Shown here in pieces: positions 35,831-44,819 of a DNA stretch of 64,000 bases. The notes beneath the pieces are model-generated. The model did no database searches, was not told the origin of the DNA, and saw only the letters and a list, made by a program, of their open reading frames with translations. The position numbers and the translations under genes were made by a program. The DNA lies in NCBI RefSeq assembly GCF_032823475.1, contig NZ_CP127915.1, forward strand, positions 3,224,001-3,288,000. Direction: 5' to 3'. Every line of letters starts with the position of its first letter. The first letter of the stretch is position 1. This DNA is from Acinetobacter sp. SAAs474. GTDB taxonomy: Bacteria; Pseudomonadota; Gammaproteobacteria; Pseudomonadales; Moraxellaceae.

Positions 35831-36022
35831 TTAAATTCTCTCAGACGCTTTTTTTCTCGCACCTTTTCCCGACAATTCAGGATAAGTACCTATATCAAGC
35901 CACGACCATTTACCATCTGCCTTTTTATACCTAAATAACCACGCTTTTTTATCATCAGGCTTTACACGGAAATATAACCCATCACCGTCTAACTCCCGAT
36001 ATTCTTTTAATTCGGGGTTAAT
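35831..36022 (-). pseudogene. phage/island integrase N-terminal (arm-binding) remnant
   Basis: A minus-strand frame of 63 codons, not preceded by a start, reads LDGDGLYFRVKPDDKKAWLF, RYKKADGKWSWLDIG and TYPELSGKGARKKA. This is the N-terminal arm-DNA-binding domain (DUF4102) of P4-type tyrosine recombinases. The catalytic domain is gone and a stop follows. Together with the ssb remnant it marks the site of a former integrative element. Confidence 0.75.
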
Positions 36023-36261
36023 ACACCTTTATAATCCTATGATTAATATCATTACGAGATCTTGATGCATAGGATGGCTTTCTTTATATAAAAATATTTA
36101 GAACAATAATATAGTTGATTAATACAGGCTATTTGCATCCTGTGACCCTCATATAGATATATTCTCAATTTAGACATATTTAGAGCTTAATTATAAAAGT
36201 TATGACCAAAATAATTTACTTTAAGCTAAGAAAAATTTCATATATAACTATACTCATCAAT

Positions 36262-36861
36262 TTAATATGTCACACTGCTTAACATATAAGCTTGTTTAAT
36301 ATGAAAATTTATAATCCTTTCCCGTTCATTTATAGACATTTGAAAACCAGTTGAGCTAAGCAACAAAGAGGCTCCATAAGTTAAAGTCCATACATAGAAT
36401 AAATAATCGCGAACAGAAATTTGTTCTGTATCCCTATATAGAAAGTTTTCTATTAGATCATTCAATTCAAGTATCCGCTCTTCACGAATCATATAAAGGG
36501 AATTAAATAAATCCTTTAACTTTTTATCCTGACCGGCTATACGCTCTTCAATACTATGAAATAATATAGTTCTACTAGAATTAAGCATATGATAGAGCAT
36601 GTATTTTTCCACATTTTCCTTCATATTTGTTTTATATTTTTTTGATAAATCCAGAATCCTTTTTTCATTTTCAATAAGCAATTCAAGATAAAGCTGATTT
36701 TTACTCTTAAAATATTTGTAAATAGTGCCCTTCGCTATATCTAATTCTTTCGCTAAGTCACCAATAACAATATCCTGATCATTATCAATTAAAAGTCGTT
36801 CTGCTGCCGCTAAAATCTTTTGCTTATTTAAAGTAATTTTTTGATTACGGTTTAAATACAT
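36262..36861 (-). CDS. TetR-family transcriptional regulator
   Basis: The 199-residue protein has an N-terminal TetR helix-turn-helix (about 12-58, with IGDLAKELDIAKGTIYKYFK) and an all-helical ligand domain. GAGG lies before the ATG. It is near the cyclohexanecarboxylate cluster and directly downstream of the porin gene direction, so it may control that porin or the cluster. The ligand is unknown; acyl-CoA is plausible for this neighbourhood. Confidence 0.8.
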   Translation of the reverse strand: MYLNRNQKITLNKQKILAAAERLLIDNDQDIVIGDLAKELDIAKGTIYKYFKSKNQLYLELLIENEKRILDLSKKYKTNMKENVEKYMLYHMLNSSRTILFHSIEERIAGQDKKLKDLFNSLYMIREERILELNDLIENFLYRDTEQISVRDYLFYVWTLTYGASLLLSSTGFQMSINERERIINFHIKQAYMLSSVTY

Positions 36862-37167
36862 CCACTTTTCCTCCTTAATTTTTCAATATGAGAATATTGT
36901 AAAATTAAGATAATTCGATTAACTTCGTATCAGTATGATTAGCCATGTTATAAGAATCTCTGCAAATTAAAAATTTTAAAATAATTGGTTTTCTAGTTCA
37001 CTTAGACTAGCTTCGTTAGATTCTCTTTATCTCTTATCAAAAGATAAAATTAACCACGAAGCATAGTAATAAAATGGAAGTTGAATTCAATACTAAATAA
37101 AACAACCTTTTCTAATTTAATTAATCGATATAAATAAATATCATCCTATTTAATCGGATACTATCTA
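36862..37167. other. intergenic region upstream of the TetR gene
   Basis: About 300 bp between two minus-strand genes. It should contain the tetR promoter and the porin gene terminator. No clear palindrome or coding frame was recognised. Confidence 0.35.
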
Positions 37168-38487
37168 TCAAAAATCATAAATCGCTGTTAGATTAATACG
37201 ATTGTCAATCCCTTTTAAATCCATAAATGTTTTCCGTTCACCATACATATACTCTATTCCAAAATTAATTGGTTTAACTGGATTATAAAATACATTAATC
37301 CAACCTTGTTTTAATTCTTTATTTTGGGTGGAATCATCATATACTAAATCTGCAAAAGCATTATTCGAATTTGCTCGCATATAACCAAATCCTAAAGTCG
37401 AGCGAATTTTAGAAGTAATTTTCTGAGTAAAACCGATGGTCACAGTATTAAATTCATTTGCATGAATTGTCCCAAAATCATCAAATACATATGCATAATT
37501 CGACCACAATACATTTTTTGAATCGCCTTTAATATGATTATAGTCAAACCGCAACAGTGAATTATCTGTCAATTGATATTTTCCACCGATAGCTGCTCCC
37601 CAAGCCAAGATATGTTCTTTATTTTCATGATTTGTAGCTTTTTGCGTTAAAAACAAACGGCCTGATAATGCCGAACCATTATCAAATTTATAATTTAAGC
37701 GCCCAACTGCAGATGGCAATTTAAGTTTTGCCTTGGTATCAGTAGTAAAATTTTGCGTACCTGATGCCGCTACTGTTTCAGCTTTAGGATCCTCTAAACT
37801 TAAAGAAAAATTAACATTTTTATCAATTATATAGCTATATTTAACCTGTGGTACACGAGTTAATGAACCACCTACAGATAACGATGCATCAACTGTTTCC
37901 GGATAATACTCAACTGCATTAAAATTTGACCATGTTTGACCAATCAACCAATCACCATAAGTTAAATAAGCATGACGGATACGAAAAGTATCACGGCCAG
38001 CTCCACCAAAGAAATCCATTTCAATTTTCCCGCCCACACTATGCTTACCAATATTAGGAGTTTTAAAATTAAAGCCCAAACGGGTGGCATTTAAAGTACT
38101 CTGGAGCTTATCCGAATTGTTGGCTTCGGCTGTACTACCCTTTAGAGGCACCGTACTAATATAATTATACATCGTAGCTGGTCCTTTAAATTGATAACTT
38201 GCATCTGCACGTACATTACCGTAAAACTCAAATTCTGCGCCACCTTTGGTCACGAGCGGTTTTATATCTATCTTGTCCGATATTTTTTTTAAAGCTGGTA
38301 ATTCCGCTGAGATTTTTTCGCTCGCCTGTTTTTGCTGCTGCATTAAATTTTGTAGTTCTTGCACTTGCTGCTGCAAGTGTGCTACTTGCTGTTCTAATGT
38401 CATCTCTGCATAACTTGCAGTAACCCGCATTAAAATTGAAACACTCAGTACTATTTTTACACTTTTTTTTGCATTCTTATTCATCAT
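37168..38487 (-). CDS. DcaP-like outer-membrane porin
   Basis: The 439-residue protein has a signal peptide (to about SYA-EM, residue 27), a coiled-coil stretch (LEQQVAHLQQQVQELQNLMQ, about 30-60) and then a barrel ending in Phe. This layout is that of DcaP, the trimeric dicarboxylate porin of Acinetobacter. It lies at the end of the aliA operon direction and probably brings in cyclohexanecarboxylate or dicarboxylates. Specific uptake is inference. Confidence 0.85.
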   Translation of the reverse strand: MMNKNAKKSVKIVLSVSILMRVTASYAEMTLEQQVAHLQQQVQELQNLMQQQKQASEKISAELPALKKISDKIDIKPLVTKGGAEFEFYGNVRADASYQFKGPATMYNYISTVPLKGSTAEANNSDKLQSTLNATRLGFNFKTPNIGKHSVGGKIEMDFFGGAGRDTFRIRHAYLTYGDWLIGQTWSNFNAVEYYPETVDASLSVGGSLTRVPQVKYSYIIDKNVNFSLSLEDPKAETVAASGTQNFTTDTKAKLKLPSAVGRLNYKFDNGSALSGRLFLTQKATNHENKEHILAWGAAIGGKYQLTDNSLLRFDYNHIKGDSKNVLWSNYAYVFDDFGTIHANEFNTVTIGFTQKITSKIRSTLGFGYMRANSNNAFADLVYDDSTQNKELKQGWINVFYNPVKPINFGIEYMYGERKTFMDLKGIDNRINLTAIYDF

Positions 38488-38629
38488 TAAAAATCCTTTT
38501 AACGTTTTAGTTCATCCGTTAATTCGCTGTTATACAGTTTTGAAGAGATGAGTCCCCCCACGGCCAGACTTTTTCACAAATGACTGACCTATGCGCTAGA
38601 TGTTTTTTTAAAGCAATTTTGCAACCTTA

Positions 38630-40276
38630 CTACGAAGATATTTGTTGCAGCATTTCACGGAGTTTGAATTTTTGAATTTTTCCAGATGGCGTCATCGGAA
38701 TTTCTTTCCAGACTTCTAGCCGTTCCGGTAAATACTGATTAGCCAAATTATGCGTTTTCAAAAAATCAGTTAATTGTTTTAATTCCAAATGTTCGGCATC
38801 GTCTTTTAATTTAACGATGGCACAGGCTTTTTCTCCCATGCGTTCATCCGGATAAGGAACCAAAGCGACGATCATAATATCTGGATGCAAATACATTAGC
38901 GATTCCACTTCGGCCACTGGTATATTTTCGCCGCCGCGGATAATCACATCTTTTTGACGGCCTGCAATGCGGATATAACCTTGCTCATCCAAATAGGCAA
39001 TATCTCCAGTATCCAACCAGTCTTCACTATCTGTTTCATTTAAATGCGGACGCTTCAAATAACCGCCGAAATTTGAGCAACTACGGATTTTTAGCGTACC
39101 CGGCTGATGGAGAGGCAAAATTTGGTCATGTTCATCGACAATTTTAACCTCCACACCTGGGAGCGGCAGCCCGTCAGTATTAAATGAACGTTCATCATCA
39201 TCTTCCGGACGTGTCATGGTGACTGCGCCACATTCGGTCATGCCCCATGCCGAAACTACTTTAACGCCCATATTTTGTCGTGCCTTTTGTACCAAAGTGC
39301 TTGGAATCGGCGCGCCCGCACATAGGAAGAGCTTCAAACTATCTAAAGTTTGATGGCTGTCCAACACCGCTTCGGACATGTCATTTAAAAATGGCGTCGA
39401 TGCCATAGTAAAGCTGACTTGATGCTTATGGATTAAATCTATCGCCGTTTTCACATCCCATACATCCTGCAGTACTGCTTTGGCTTTAAGCAGTACTGGC
39501 ATAATTAGGCCGTACATAAAACCGGTTTGATGTGCCATAGGTGAACCCATTAAAATCACATCTTCTTTGCTTAAATGTAAGCGTTTAGCATAAGGCACAA
39601 TATTAGAAAATAAAGTATTGGCGGTATGCATCACGCCTTTTGGTTCGCCGGTTGTCCCAGAGGTAAAAATCAGCTGGGCAATATCATCCGCAGTGATGGT
39701 GACATCATTTAAGGTATTTAAAATTTGAGGATCTTTATCCAAACCATGATTTAACAATAGATGTTTAAAGCTGTTTTCACCCTCGCCACCAATCACGACA
39801 ACGTGTTCAATGCTTTTAATATTGCTTTGCAGTTGATACGCTAATTTTTCATGATCAAATTTACGAAAAGTCTTAGGCACAACAAAAACTTTGCTTTCTG
39901 TATGTTTGAGCATAAAAGATAATTCACGCTCACGAAAAATCGGCATCAGCGGATTTAGTACCGCGCCAATACGGCGGCAGGCAATATACAATAAGGTAAA
40001 TTCCCACCAATTCGGCAATTGGCAAGAAACGATATCAAGCTTTTGAACGCCAAGGCGTTTCAGACCCAAAGCAATTATATTTGAGGTATGCAGCATTTCT
40101 CGGTAAGTAAAGCTGGTTTCAGACTGATCTTCCGCTTTATAGCTTACCAATCCGACTTTATCTGGATATTGATGCACGGCTTCATTCAGTGACTGTAATA
40201 TTGTTTTATTTAACCAATATCCATTTTGCAACATTTTTTCCCTGCGCGGGACCAACAGAACCGCATCGAAATCCAT
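38630..40276 (-). CDS. aliA: cyclohexanecarboxylate-CoA ligase
   Basis: The AMP-forming ligase (548 residues from the ATG at 40276) has IFTSGTTGEPKGVMHT (P-loop), SAWGMTECGAVT, WLDTGDIAYLD and a C-terminal PSGKIQKFKLRE with the catalytic Lys. The start at 40276 is preferred over 40318 because GGAG lies 7 nt upstream and MDFDAVLLVPRREKM matches the family start. It activates cyclohexanecarboxylate to its CoA ester, step one of the pathway. Assignment relies on the complete aliB-badH-badI context as well as similarity to AliA. Confidence 0.8.
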   Translation of the reverse strand: MDFDAVLLVPRREKMLQNGYWLNKTILQSLNEAVHQYPDKVGLVSYKAEDQSETSFTYREMLHTSNIIALGLKRLGVQKLDIVSCQLPNWWEFTLLYIACRRIGAVLNPLMPIFRERELSFMLKHTESKVFVVPKTFRKFDHEKLAYQLQSNIKSIEHVVVIGGEGENSFKHLLLNHGLDKDPQILNTLNDVTITADDIAQLIFTSGTTGEPKGVMHTANTLFSNIVPYAKRLHLSKEDVILMGSPMAHQTGFMYGLIMPVLLKAKAVLQDVWDVKTAIDLIHKHQVSFTMASTPFLNDMSEAVLDSHQTLDSLKLFLCAGAPIPSTLVQKARQNMGVKVVSAWGMTECGAVTMTRPEDDDERSFNTDGLPLPGVEVKIVDEHDQILPLHQPGTLKIRSCSNFGGYLKRPHLNETDSEDWLDTGDIAYLDEQGYIRIAGRQKDVIIRGGENIPVAEVESLMYLHPDIMIVALVPYPDERMGEKACAIVKLKDDAEHLELKQLTDFLKTHNLANQYLPERLEVWKEIPMTPSGKIQKFKLREMLQQISS

Positions 40277-40382
40277 TCTATTTCTCCAATTTCTAATTAT
40301 CGCATTGCTGTCACTCAAATCAGCAAACTATCTTTACCGCTATATGTATATGTAAAAGCTAAATTTAAATACAGCGGGGCTG

Positions 40383-40407
40383 TACCGCTCAAATTATTTG
40401 AGCGGTA
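40383..40407. repeat. 25-bp perfect palindrome between aliB and aliA
   Basis: TACCGCTCAAAT and ATTTGAGCGGTA flank one central T. It lies in the 166-bp aliB-aliA gap. There is no T tract on the minus strand after it, so it is not a classical terminator; it could be an operator or an mRNA-stabilising hairpin within the operon. Confidence 0.6.
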
Positions 40408-40442
40408 AACAAAGCGAAATCAATATATTTAGCAGGTGACTA

Positions 40443-41600
40443 TTAAGCTGGTACCGCTTTTCTGCCAGCTTTATGACGAGCAATAATAGTCTTCATAATT
40501 TGTGCTGTACCATCACCGATTTGGAAGCCTAAAACATCTCGCATACGCTGTTCCATTACGCCGCGGTCATATCCGGCGTGTCCAAAGGTCAGTAAACATT
40601 GATGTACCACGTCATAAGCCAGTTTTGGCCCCCACCATTTGCACATACCCGCTTCTGCAGTATGCGGCAAGTGATTATCTTTGAGCCATAAAGTTTGCAA
40701 GCACAGCAAGCGTGCTGCTTCGACTTGAGTTTCATAATCTGCCAAAGGATGCGATACCCCTTGGAAGGCAGTCAGCGGTTTACCGAAAGCTTCTCGCTGA
40801 GCAGCATAAGCCCACGCTTCATCTAAAGAGACACGCGCTACAGCTAAGACCTGTAAGCCGATCAATGCACGGGAAAAATCAAAACCTTGCATCACCTGAA
40901 CAAAGCCTTTATTTTCTTCACCTAAACGGTGGCTGACTGGCACGCGTACATTGTCAAAAAAAATCGAGCCGCGTCCAATAGCGCGCTGTCCATGACAGTC
41001 AAAGCGCGTAGTGCTGATGCCTGGCAGATTCATTGGCACCAATACTGCAGTTACGCCATGTGCACCAGACTCCACAGTGCCTGTACGGCCAAAGATAACC
41101 GAAGCATCCGCCTGATCAGCAGCTGAAATCGAGGTTTTTTCACCATTTAAAATATACTCATCGCCATCGCGTTCAATTTTTAGACGCAGACTGCCTGCAT
41201 CGGAACCACCGCGCGGTTCAGTTAAACCAATGGCAAAAATCGCTTCGCCTGCAGTCAATTTTTTTAGCCATGGCTCGACCACTTCTGGCGTACCATGCTC
41301 TGCCAAAATTTGCCCATTTAATGAAGCCAACAGGTTAATATAGGAAAAACTTAAATCAGCTTTCGCCACAGCTTCATGAATGACCCCAGCAGCCAAACGC
41401 CCCATACCCTGTCCACCGTATTGCTCCGGTAATTCTGGTGCAATAAAGCCCATCTCACCCATCTTTTTTACCAAATCGCGATCAAACACTCGGCTTTGAT
41501 CGCGCTCTAGAAAACCTGGTGCAATATATTTTTGAGCAAATTTTTCAGCAGTTTCCGCCAACAACTCTAGGTCTTCAGTAATGTAAGGATTTTTAGACAT
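40443..41600 (-). CDS. aliB: cyclohexanecarboxyl-CoA dehydrogenase
   Basis: The 385-residue acyl-CoA dehydrogenase has AIGLTEPRGGSDAGSL, NGEKTSISAADQAD and GDGTAQIMKTIIARH. The usual YEGT is IGDGT, with Asp in place of the catalytic Glu, as I recall for AliB-type enzymes that act on alicyclic substrates. It converts cyclohexanecarboxyl-CoA to cyclohex-1-ene-1-carboxyl-CoA. It lies 11 bp after badI in the badH-badI-aliB-aliA operon. Confidence 0.85.
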   Translation of the reverse strand: MSKNPYITEDLELLAETAEKFAQKYIAPGFLERDQSRVFDRDLVKKMGEMGFIAPELPEQYGGQGMGRLAAGVIHEAVAKADLSFSYINLLASLNGQILAEHGTPEVVEPWLKKLTAGEAIFAIGLTEPRGGSDAGSLRLKIERDGDEYILNGEKTSISAADQADASVIFGRTGTVESGAHGVTAVLVPMNLPGISTTRFDCHGQRAIGRGSIFFDNVRVPVSHRLGEENKGFVQVMQGFDFSRALIGLQVLAVARVSLDEAWAYAAQREAFGKPLTAFQGVSHPLADYETQVEAARLLCLQTLWLKDNHLPHTAEAGMCKWWGPKLAYDVVHQCLLTFGHAGYDRGVMEQRMRDVLGFQIGDGTAQIMKTIIARHKAGRKAVPA

Positions 41601-41611
41601 AGCGTTACTCC

Positions 41612-42394
41612 TTACTTAAAGAACTTGCGGAATTCAGGTTTACGTTTTTCTTTCAGCGCATTGACACCTTCACGTGATTCTTCTGTATCGTAATACAGCT
41701 TCAAAGCATACATGCCCATGCCAGCAATACCCGCCTGATGTGCTGTGTCCATATTGAAACTGCGTTTGGCAATAGCCAAAGCTGTTGGACTGCGTTCACA
41801 TAATTCTTCACCCCAAGCCTGTACTTCGGCATCTAACTGATCTGCAGGCACACATTTGTTAGCTAAACCAATATCAACAGCTTCCTGACCTGAATAGCGG
41901 CGGCACATATACCAAATTTCACGGGCTTTTTTCTCGCCGACCACTCGTGCAAGGAAAGCCGTGCCATAACCTGGATCGACTGATCCCATTTTCGGGCCAA
42001 CCTGACCAAAAATAGCTTTGTCGGAACAGATAGTTAAATCGCAAATCGTTGCCAATACGTTACCTCCGCCAATTGCATAACCTTGCACACGTGCAATCAC
42101 CGGTTTTGGCACATCACGAATTGCAGTATGCAGTTCTTCCATCGGCAGACCAATGGTACCGCGTCCGTCATAATTACCATCATGCGCGGACTGATCTCCA
42201 CCAGTACAAAATGCTTTTTCACCTGCACCAGTCAGTACAATTGCACCTACTTGACGATCATAGCCCGCTTTATTTAATGCTTTAATAATTTCATCACAAG
42301 TTTGACCGCGGAATGCATTCATTTTTTCTGGACGGTTAATCGTGATCCACGCCACACCGTTTTTTACGTCGTATAAAATATCTTCAAAATTCAT
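41612..42394 (-). CDS. badI: 2-ketocyclohexanecarboxyl-CoA hydrolase
   Basis: The 260-residue crotonase-fold enzyme matches BadI closely by eye: VAWITINRPEKMNAFRG, GAGEKAFCTGGDQSAHDGNY, GGGNVLATICDLTICSD and GSVDPGYGTAFLARVVGEKK, ending EFRKFFK. BadI cleaves the ring of 2-ketocyclohexanecarboxyl-CoA by adding water, giving pimelyl-CoA. It belongs to the same subgroup as MenB. It is flanked by badH and aliB. Confidence 0.92.
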   Translation of the reverse strand: MNFEDILYDVKNGVAWITINRPEKMNAFRGQTCDEIIKALNKAGYDRQVGAIVLTGAGEKAFCTGGDQSAHDGNYDGRGTIGLPMEELHTAIRDVPKPVIARVQGYAIGGGNVLATICDLTICSDKAIFGQVGPKMGSVDPGYGTAFLARVVGEKKAREIWYMCRRYSGQEAVDIGLANKCVPADQLDAEVQAWGEELCERSPTALAIAKRSFNMDTAHQAGIAGMGMYALKLYYDTEESREGVNALKEKRKPEFRKFFK

Positions 42395-42498
42395 GTTCAG
42401 TTCCTTTCCTTGAAAACTACAATTTTTTATTTACTGCAGATATTGGTTTGATCAGTTTTAGATCTCATTTTCAGATCATCGCAAAACATTGATACTGC

Positions 42499-43266
42499 TT
42501 AACCGCTCATGGTTAAGCCACCAGATACACTAAGTACCTGTCCTGTCACAAAACTGGCATCATCACTCAAGAAAAAGCTGATGGCAGATGCCAAATCATC
42601 GGGTTGTCCCAAGCGGCCTAATGGAATGGCACGCGTAAATGCTTCACGTAATTTTTCAGGGTTAGATGCACCTTCAGTAACACCCGCCAAAAGCGCAGTG
42701 TCTGTTGGGCCTGGGCAAACCACATTAATAGTGATGTTGTTGCGTGAATGTTCGCGTGCTAAAGTTTTTGAAAAAGATAGCAAACCGCCTTTACATGCGG
42801 CATAAACTGCTTCACCAGAAGAACCAACACGGGCAGCGTCGGATGCAATATTGACAATGCGTCCTTTATTACGCGCAATCATGCCTTTCAATACCGCGTG
42901 GTGCATATTTAGCATACCGACCAAATTAATTTGAATCAGCTTTTCCCATTCGTCAGGAGTGGATTGAATAAAAGGCTTGAAAATATCCCAGCCGGCGTTA
43001 TTTACCAAACCATCAATTTCACCCAGCGCTGCTATAGTTTCTGCAACGGCTTGATCAACGCGTTGTTTTTGTGTGATGTCACATTGCATAGCCAGCGCTA
43101 CACCACCAGTATTTTCAATCTCTGTGACCAAACGCTGTGCCGCGTCTAAATTCATATCAAATATTGCTACTTTTGCACCTTCTTGCGCTAAACGTTTTGA
43201 TGTTGCTCCACCGATGCCGCCTGCTCCGCCAGTCACAATAATGACTTGATCCTTTAAGCCTTTCAT
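42499..43266 (-). CDS. badH: 2-hydroxycyclohexanecarboxyl-CoA dehydrogenase
   Basis: The 255-residue short-chain dehydrogenase has the NAD motif TGGAGGIGGA (12-21), NNAG (89-92) and the catalytic S142, Y155 and K159 (YAACK). The inner sequence NNAGWDIFKPF and NIASDAARVGSSGEAVYAAC is characteristic of BadH. It oxidises 2-hydroxycyclohexanecarboxyl-CoA to the 2-keto ester, the substrate of BadI. It is the first gene of its operon; a 17-bp palindromic operator lies about 100 bp upstream. Confidence 0.92.
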   Translation of the reverse strand: MKGLKDQVIIVTGGAGGIGGATSKRLAQEGAKVAIFDMNLDAAQRLVTEIENTGGVALAMQCDITQKQRVDQAVAETIAALGEIDGLVNNAGWDIFKPFIQSTPDEWEKLIQINLVGMLNMHHAVLKGMIARNKGRIVNIASDAARVGSSGEAVYAACKGGLLSFSKTLAREHSRNNITINVVCPGPTDTALLAGVTEGASNPEKLREAFTRAIPLGRLGQPDDLASAISFFLSDDASFVTGQVLSVSGGLTMSG

Positions 43267-43363
43267 ACTGCCTATCTTCCTGTAGTGTTATTCAAATAAT
43301 CATTCTTAAGTTATGAATCAAACATAGCTAAATAGAAAACAAATTTCAATTATCCAAACCATA

Positions 43364-43380
43364 ATTCCGCAATACGAAAT
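43364..43380 (-). promoter_or_regulatory. palindromic operator upstream of badH
   Basis: ATTCCGCAATACGAAAT is a near palindrome with arms ATTYCG/CGAAAT. Similar sites lie before the acyl-CoA dehydrogenase/badK pair and before the IclR gene. It sits 98 bp upstream of the badH start, consistent with control by the IclR-type regulator at 50274. Confidence 0.6.
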
Positions 43381-43660
43381 AATATTAAAAATAGCAAAAA
43401 CAATATAAAATATTGTATTTAATAGATTTAGTCTAATATTTAACACGAATTTAGAAACAATATGTTACATATTTAAAATAATTTTAATTTATTTAGAAAA
43501 CTCTCATCCTACCTTAATATTGCATCAGCCTATATTTTGTTAAAAATTTCCAAAAAATGTCTACAACTAAAGTATATTTTGCTTTATGAAATATTTTTTC
43601 AATTGAGCTAAAAAATATAATAACAATATAAAGTCTATTGAAAATTGAAGCTGTACTGAC

Positions 43661-43693
43661 AATAAAAAAGGCATTACAGTTCAGCTGCAATGC
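43661..43693 (-). terminator. terminator after the glutaryl-CoA dehydrogenase remnant
   Basis: On the minus strand GCATTGCAG and CTGTAATGC form a 9-bp stem (one mismatch) with a 5-nt loop followed by CTTTTTTATT. It ends the acyl-CoA dehydrogenase-gcdH transcript and lies in the 515-bp gap before badH, whose promoter follows it. Confidence 0.7.
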
Positions 43694-43781
43694 ATTAAAA
43701 CAGTTTAAAAATATCATGGCTAAAAATATGCTTAGCCCATCTTTAGACCTCAAACCTTATAAAAATAATACCAATGCAGGA

Positions 43782-44765
43782 TTAATTGCAAAAGGCCGCA
43801 ATCCCAGTCTGCACACGACCAAAGCGCAGTGCTACTTGCAGGCCAAGCGCAATTTCGGTTTGCATATCTGCCAATTTTTTTTGAATCAGCTGATTGGCTG
43901 CCAATGGACGGCCAAACTGTTTTCGATCCATAGTGTACTGATGTGCCGTGTGCCAGCAAAATTCAGCTGCTCCCATTGCACCCCAAGCAATACCATAGCG
44001 TGCGCTGTTCAAACAGGTAAACGGCCCACGCAGACCACGGATTTCAGGAAAGGCATTTTCCTCTGGCACGAATACATTATCCATGACAATTTCACCTGTA
44101 ATTGAAGCACGCAAGCCCACTTTGCCGTGAATTGCTGGCGCAGATAGCCCTTCCCAATTTTTTTCCAAGATAAAGCCGCGAATATCGCCAACATTACCTT
44201 CTGCTGAAACTTCTTTCGCCCACACCACAAATACATCGGCAATCGGACTGTTAGTAATCCACATTTTTGCGCCGGTTAAGCAATAACCACCATCGACTTT
44301 TTTGGCACGGCTGATCATGCTGCCCGGATCTGAGCCATGATCTGGTTCGGTGAGGCCAAAACAGCCAATAAATTCGCCTGTCGCCAATTTTGGCAAATAT
44401 TTCTGCTTTTGTTCTTCTGAACCAAATTCGTTAATCGGCACCATCACCAAAGAGCTTTGTACACTCGCCATAGAACGGTAACCAGAGTCAATACGCTCTA
44501 CTTCGCGCGCGATTAGTCCATAGCTGACATAGTTTAATCCAGCGCCGCCGTATTGTTCTGGAATGGTGGGGCCAAGCAAGCCCAGCTCACCCATCTCACG
44601 GAAAATTAAAGCATCCGTTTGTTCATATCGAAACTGTTCCAGCACACGCGGCATAAGTTTATCTTGCGAATAAGCATACGCTGTGTCGCGGATCATACGT
44701 TCTTCAGATGTGAGCTGTTGTTCCAGCAGAAATGGATCTTGCCAGTTAAATTTACTTGCTTTCAT
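43782..44765 (-). pseudogene. gcdH: glutaryl-CoA dehydrogenase gene with internal deletion
   Basis: The frame (327 residues from the ATG at 44765, AAGGA upstream) matches glutaryl-CoA dehydrogenase from [20 protein letters not shown] to [20 protein letters not shown]. It then jumps to QTGIAAF, the normal C-terminal end, skipping about 55 residues. The lost part includes GGNGI and the YEGTHDIH loop that holds the catalytic Glu (E370 in the human enzyme). The intact protein would oxidise and decarboxylate glutaryl-CoA to crotonyl-CoA, the step after pimeloyl-CoA beta-oxidation. This copy should be inactive; a second gcdH elsewhere is likely. Confidence 0.75.
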
Positions 44766-44819
44766 GTCTTTATCCTTATTCATTTTTGCAACTTAACGCA
44801 ATATTTTAATCCTTGATTG

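Noticed and set aside
19665..36930. TTAACTTCGTATC near 19663 and again near 36918
   Set aside because: Only a 13-bp match in AT-rich DNA; no flanking similarity or element explains it.
37168..38487. Coiled-coil adhesin
   Set aside because: The coiled coil is short and followed by a complete barrel ending in Phe, which is the DcaP porin layout.
42509..42805. 98-codon plus-strand frame inside badH
   Set aside because: Antisense shadow caused by codon bias in badH; no independent support.
43638..44105. 155-codon plus-strand frame
   Set aside because: It is antisense to the gcdH remnant and crosses its terminator; no recognisable domain and no ribosome-binding site.
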